A DNA stretch of 23,257 nucleotides from Sphacelaria rigidula. Its lineage: Eukaryota > Phaeophyceae > Sphacelariales. Where the stretch lies: NCBI GenBank assembly GCA_964200075.2, contig CAXNAA020000272.1, positions 1 to 23,257 of the forward strand, in the 5' to 3' direction. Every line of letters begins with the position of its first letter. The stretch's first letter is position 1. Below are positions 22,701 through 23,257 of the stretch, piece after piece. The position numbers and the translations under genes were made by a program. The notes below the pieces were generated by a model. The model made no database searches and was not told the origin of the DNA. It was given only the letters and a program-made list of their open reading frames with translations.

Positions 22701-23257
22701 TTTTTCCGTATTTTATTTTGGACTTGCTAGCGCCGGTACACACTGCTTGCACTCCCGAAGGTGACGGGTTGTTGTGTCAATGCGTGTGCCCCTCACTTCC
22801 CCTTGCCATGTATGTAGGTTTTATAGTTGTCAAGGTCAAGTCATGATCCAGCGAATAAACAAATATTAAGGATCTGGTAGCATACAACATGCCGGAAGAA
22901 TTATGTACGTCGTTCGTGTTTTATATGCGTTTCCGTGTAGGTTGAGGTACGCTAAGGCTAGAGTCTGCAGTTCGGGATGGGTAATGTTTCTGGGCGTGTA
23001 AAGCTTCAGACCCCCCCCCCCCCGCGCGCGCTACTACATAGTCTCACGACTAAAGCATGCGTGATCATGAGTACACCCCCCGTACTACAGGATGGAGGTT
23101 GAGGGTTGAGTACGAGAGAGGCGAATCTAAAGCAGGGTCATTATATGAATCACAGTCCCGTGGGGAAGCAATTGCTGAAGTTACGGTAAAGTTTGTGCGA
23201 GAAGATGACGTGTCTGTAGGATGTCTTCGCGCACAAGCCAAACCCCCCCCAGCGAAC
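19473..23257 (+). CDS. Plastid-targeted charged helical protein of unknown family, multi-exon, 3' end outside window
   Basis: Exons 19473-19744, 20593-20764, 21295-21429, 22414-22694 and probably 23098 to the edge; all junctions match in phase. The protein begins MVRVADSSLPLVALVLALCA, a signal peptide, with a likely cleavage at EA|FVVP (residue 26 Phe), then an Arg/Ser/His-rich stretch. This is the signal plus transit peptide layout with conserved Phe seen in stramenopile plastid proteins. The rest is charged and Ala/Glu/Arg-rich, probably helical or coiled-coil (MERMTREIQMRTQRRRQERR). No catalytic motif seen and family not recognised. A shorter form would end at TAG 21436-21438 if exon 3 is not spliced, another at TAA 22696-22698 if exon 4 is not spliced. 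Confidence 0.65.
19745..20592 (+). other. Intron 1 of the plastid-protein gene
   Basis: About 850 bases; no repeat or exon recognised. Confidence 0.55.
20593..20764 (+). CDS. Plastid-protein gene, exon 2
   Basis: Starts G ATT after AAAAGCAG (phase 2) and ends ACGCAG|GTGAGT (phase 0); 57 codons. Basic RISKRFRKMIRKSIMGYLP is followed by an acidic Ala-rich helix (EEEAAKDQAEADALAAERLA). Confidence 0.75.
20765..21294 (+). other. Intron 2 of the plastid-protein gene
   Basis: About 530 bases, with a GT/TA-rich microsatellite at about 21212-21275 near its 3' end. Nothing else recognised. Confidence 0.55.
21295..21429 (+). CDS. Plastid-protein gene, exon 3
   Basis: Starts after ACACATCCAG in phase 0; 45 codons, reading VHQEHLMDDAAEARRAAEDV and ending LDIGDTSPM at ATG|GTGCGA. 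If this donor is not used the frame stops three codons on (TAG 21436-21438). Use of GTGCGA elsewhere in the window and the in-phase exon 4 favour splicing. Confidence 0.65.
21430..22413 (+). other. Intron 3 of the plastid-protein gene
   Basis: About 980 bases, containing family B copy 4 (22177-22271). Otherwise nothing recognised. Confidence 0.5.
22177..22271 (+). repeat. Family B repeat, copy 4 (opposite orientation)
   Basis: Plus-sense copy starting CTGGTCCGGCGAAAGCCC and ending CCATGAGTACAC, in intron 3 of the plastid-protein gene. About 80 percent alike to copy 3 by eye over its first two thirds. Confidence 0.7.
22414..22694 (+). CDS. Plastid-protein gene, exon 4 (charged coiled-coil)
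   Basis: Starts GAG GCG after TCTCGGTGCAG (phase 0) and runs 93 codons plus two bases to GCTAG|GTAATT, or to the stop TAA at 22696-22698 if unspliced. EAQDMMASLRKRSEEVKQ, a Gln/Glu-rich part, then dense Arg/Glu heptad-like sequence ending SREKLSGGRPAR. An ATG in the same frame at 22375 makes a separate small gene possible; the phase match favours an exon. Confidence 0.65.
22695..23097 (+). other. Intron 4 of the plastid-protein gene (or 3' flank)
   Basis: Contains a C tract (23011-23023) and family B partial copy 5. If exon 4 is terminal, this is its 3' flank. Confidence 0.4.
23026..23077 (+). repeat. Family B repeat, partial copy 5
   Basis: Only the end is present (CTAAAGCATGCGTGATCATG then AGTACACC), preceded by a C tract and CGCGCGCG. 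The C/G tract next to it matches the G-rich linkers of the other copies. Confidence 0.5.
23098..23257 (+). CDS. Plastid-protein gene, probable exon 5, runs off the window
   Basis: From a GGATGGAG acceptor in phase 2 the frame is open for 53 codons to the window edge, reading LRVEYERGESKAGSLYESQS, then GEAIAEVTVKFVREDD. A donor ACG|GTAAAG at 23185 could end it earlier. The acceptor is weak; the nearby TACTACAG would put the frame out of phase. Confidence 0.4.

Noticed and set aside
1-23257. CRISPR array, bacterial operon or prophage
   Set aside because: No regular spacer-repeat array, no ribosome-binding sites and no compact genes; the coding signal is intron-split and eukaryotic.

Overview
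The window looks like nuclear DNA of a photosynthetic stramenopile, most likely a brown alga. The coding sequence is broken into many small exons with GT..AG introns. The introns are full of long G/C homopolymers, CA/GT arrays and short palindromic elements. One gene encodes a cellulose-synthase-type glycosyltransferase with stramenopile-looking motifs. The other starts with a signal peptide followed by a Phe-containing cleavage motif, as in nuclear-encoded proteins sent to secondary (red-algal-derived) plastids. The species assignment is inference; I ran no search.

Minus strand, 19145 down to 233 and running off the left edge: one gene of at least 17 exons for a membrane GT2 enzyme of the CESA/CSL type, about 857 residues visible. 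The ATG is at 19145-19143. Exons 1-4 give a disordered, Ser/Gly/Arg-rich cytosolic N-terminus. Exons 5-9 carry hydrophobic segments. Exons 10-17 carry the catalytic domain (PTAGE, LDEKRR, KAGNMN, a position equivalent to DxD, VQTPQRF). The third catalytic Asp and the QxxRW region must lie beyond the left edge. I built the model by hand from splice sites, frame and phase. Every junction is phase-compatible except exon 5 to 6. Exon 4 ends at a GTGCGA donor that I preferred because it keeps frame.

Intron 3 of that gene (about 17793 to 10120) is nearly 7.7 kb. It holds a cluster of about 100-bp palindromic elements with piggyBac-like ends (TTAA then CCCTT), a tandem family with G-rich linkers (family B), larger fold-back elements, CA/GT arrays, a 50-bp G tract and two tRNA-like segments. 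No transposase gene is visible.

Plus strand, 19473 to the right edge: a divergent, intron-containing gene starting 327 bp from the first ATG. It encodes a small, charged, probably helical protein with a bipartite plastid-targeting leader. I do not recognise its family. Four exons are supported, and a fifth probably runs off the right edge.

The two genes share a short intergenic region that probably works as a bidirectional promoter. Their products (plasma membrane or Golgi polysaccharide synthesis versus plastid) give no obvious functional link. Most other long open frames come from G/C homopolymers, repeats or antisense of the exons and are not annotated.
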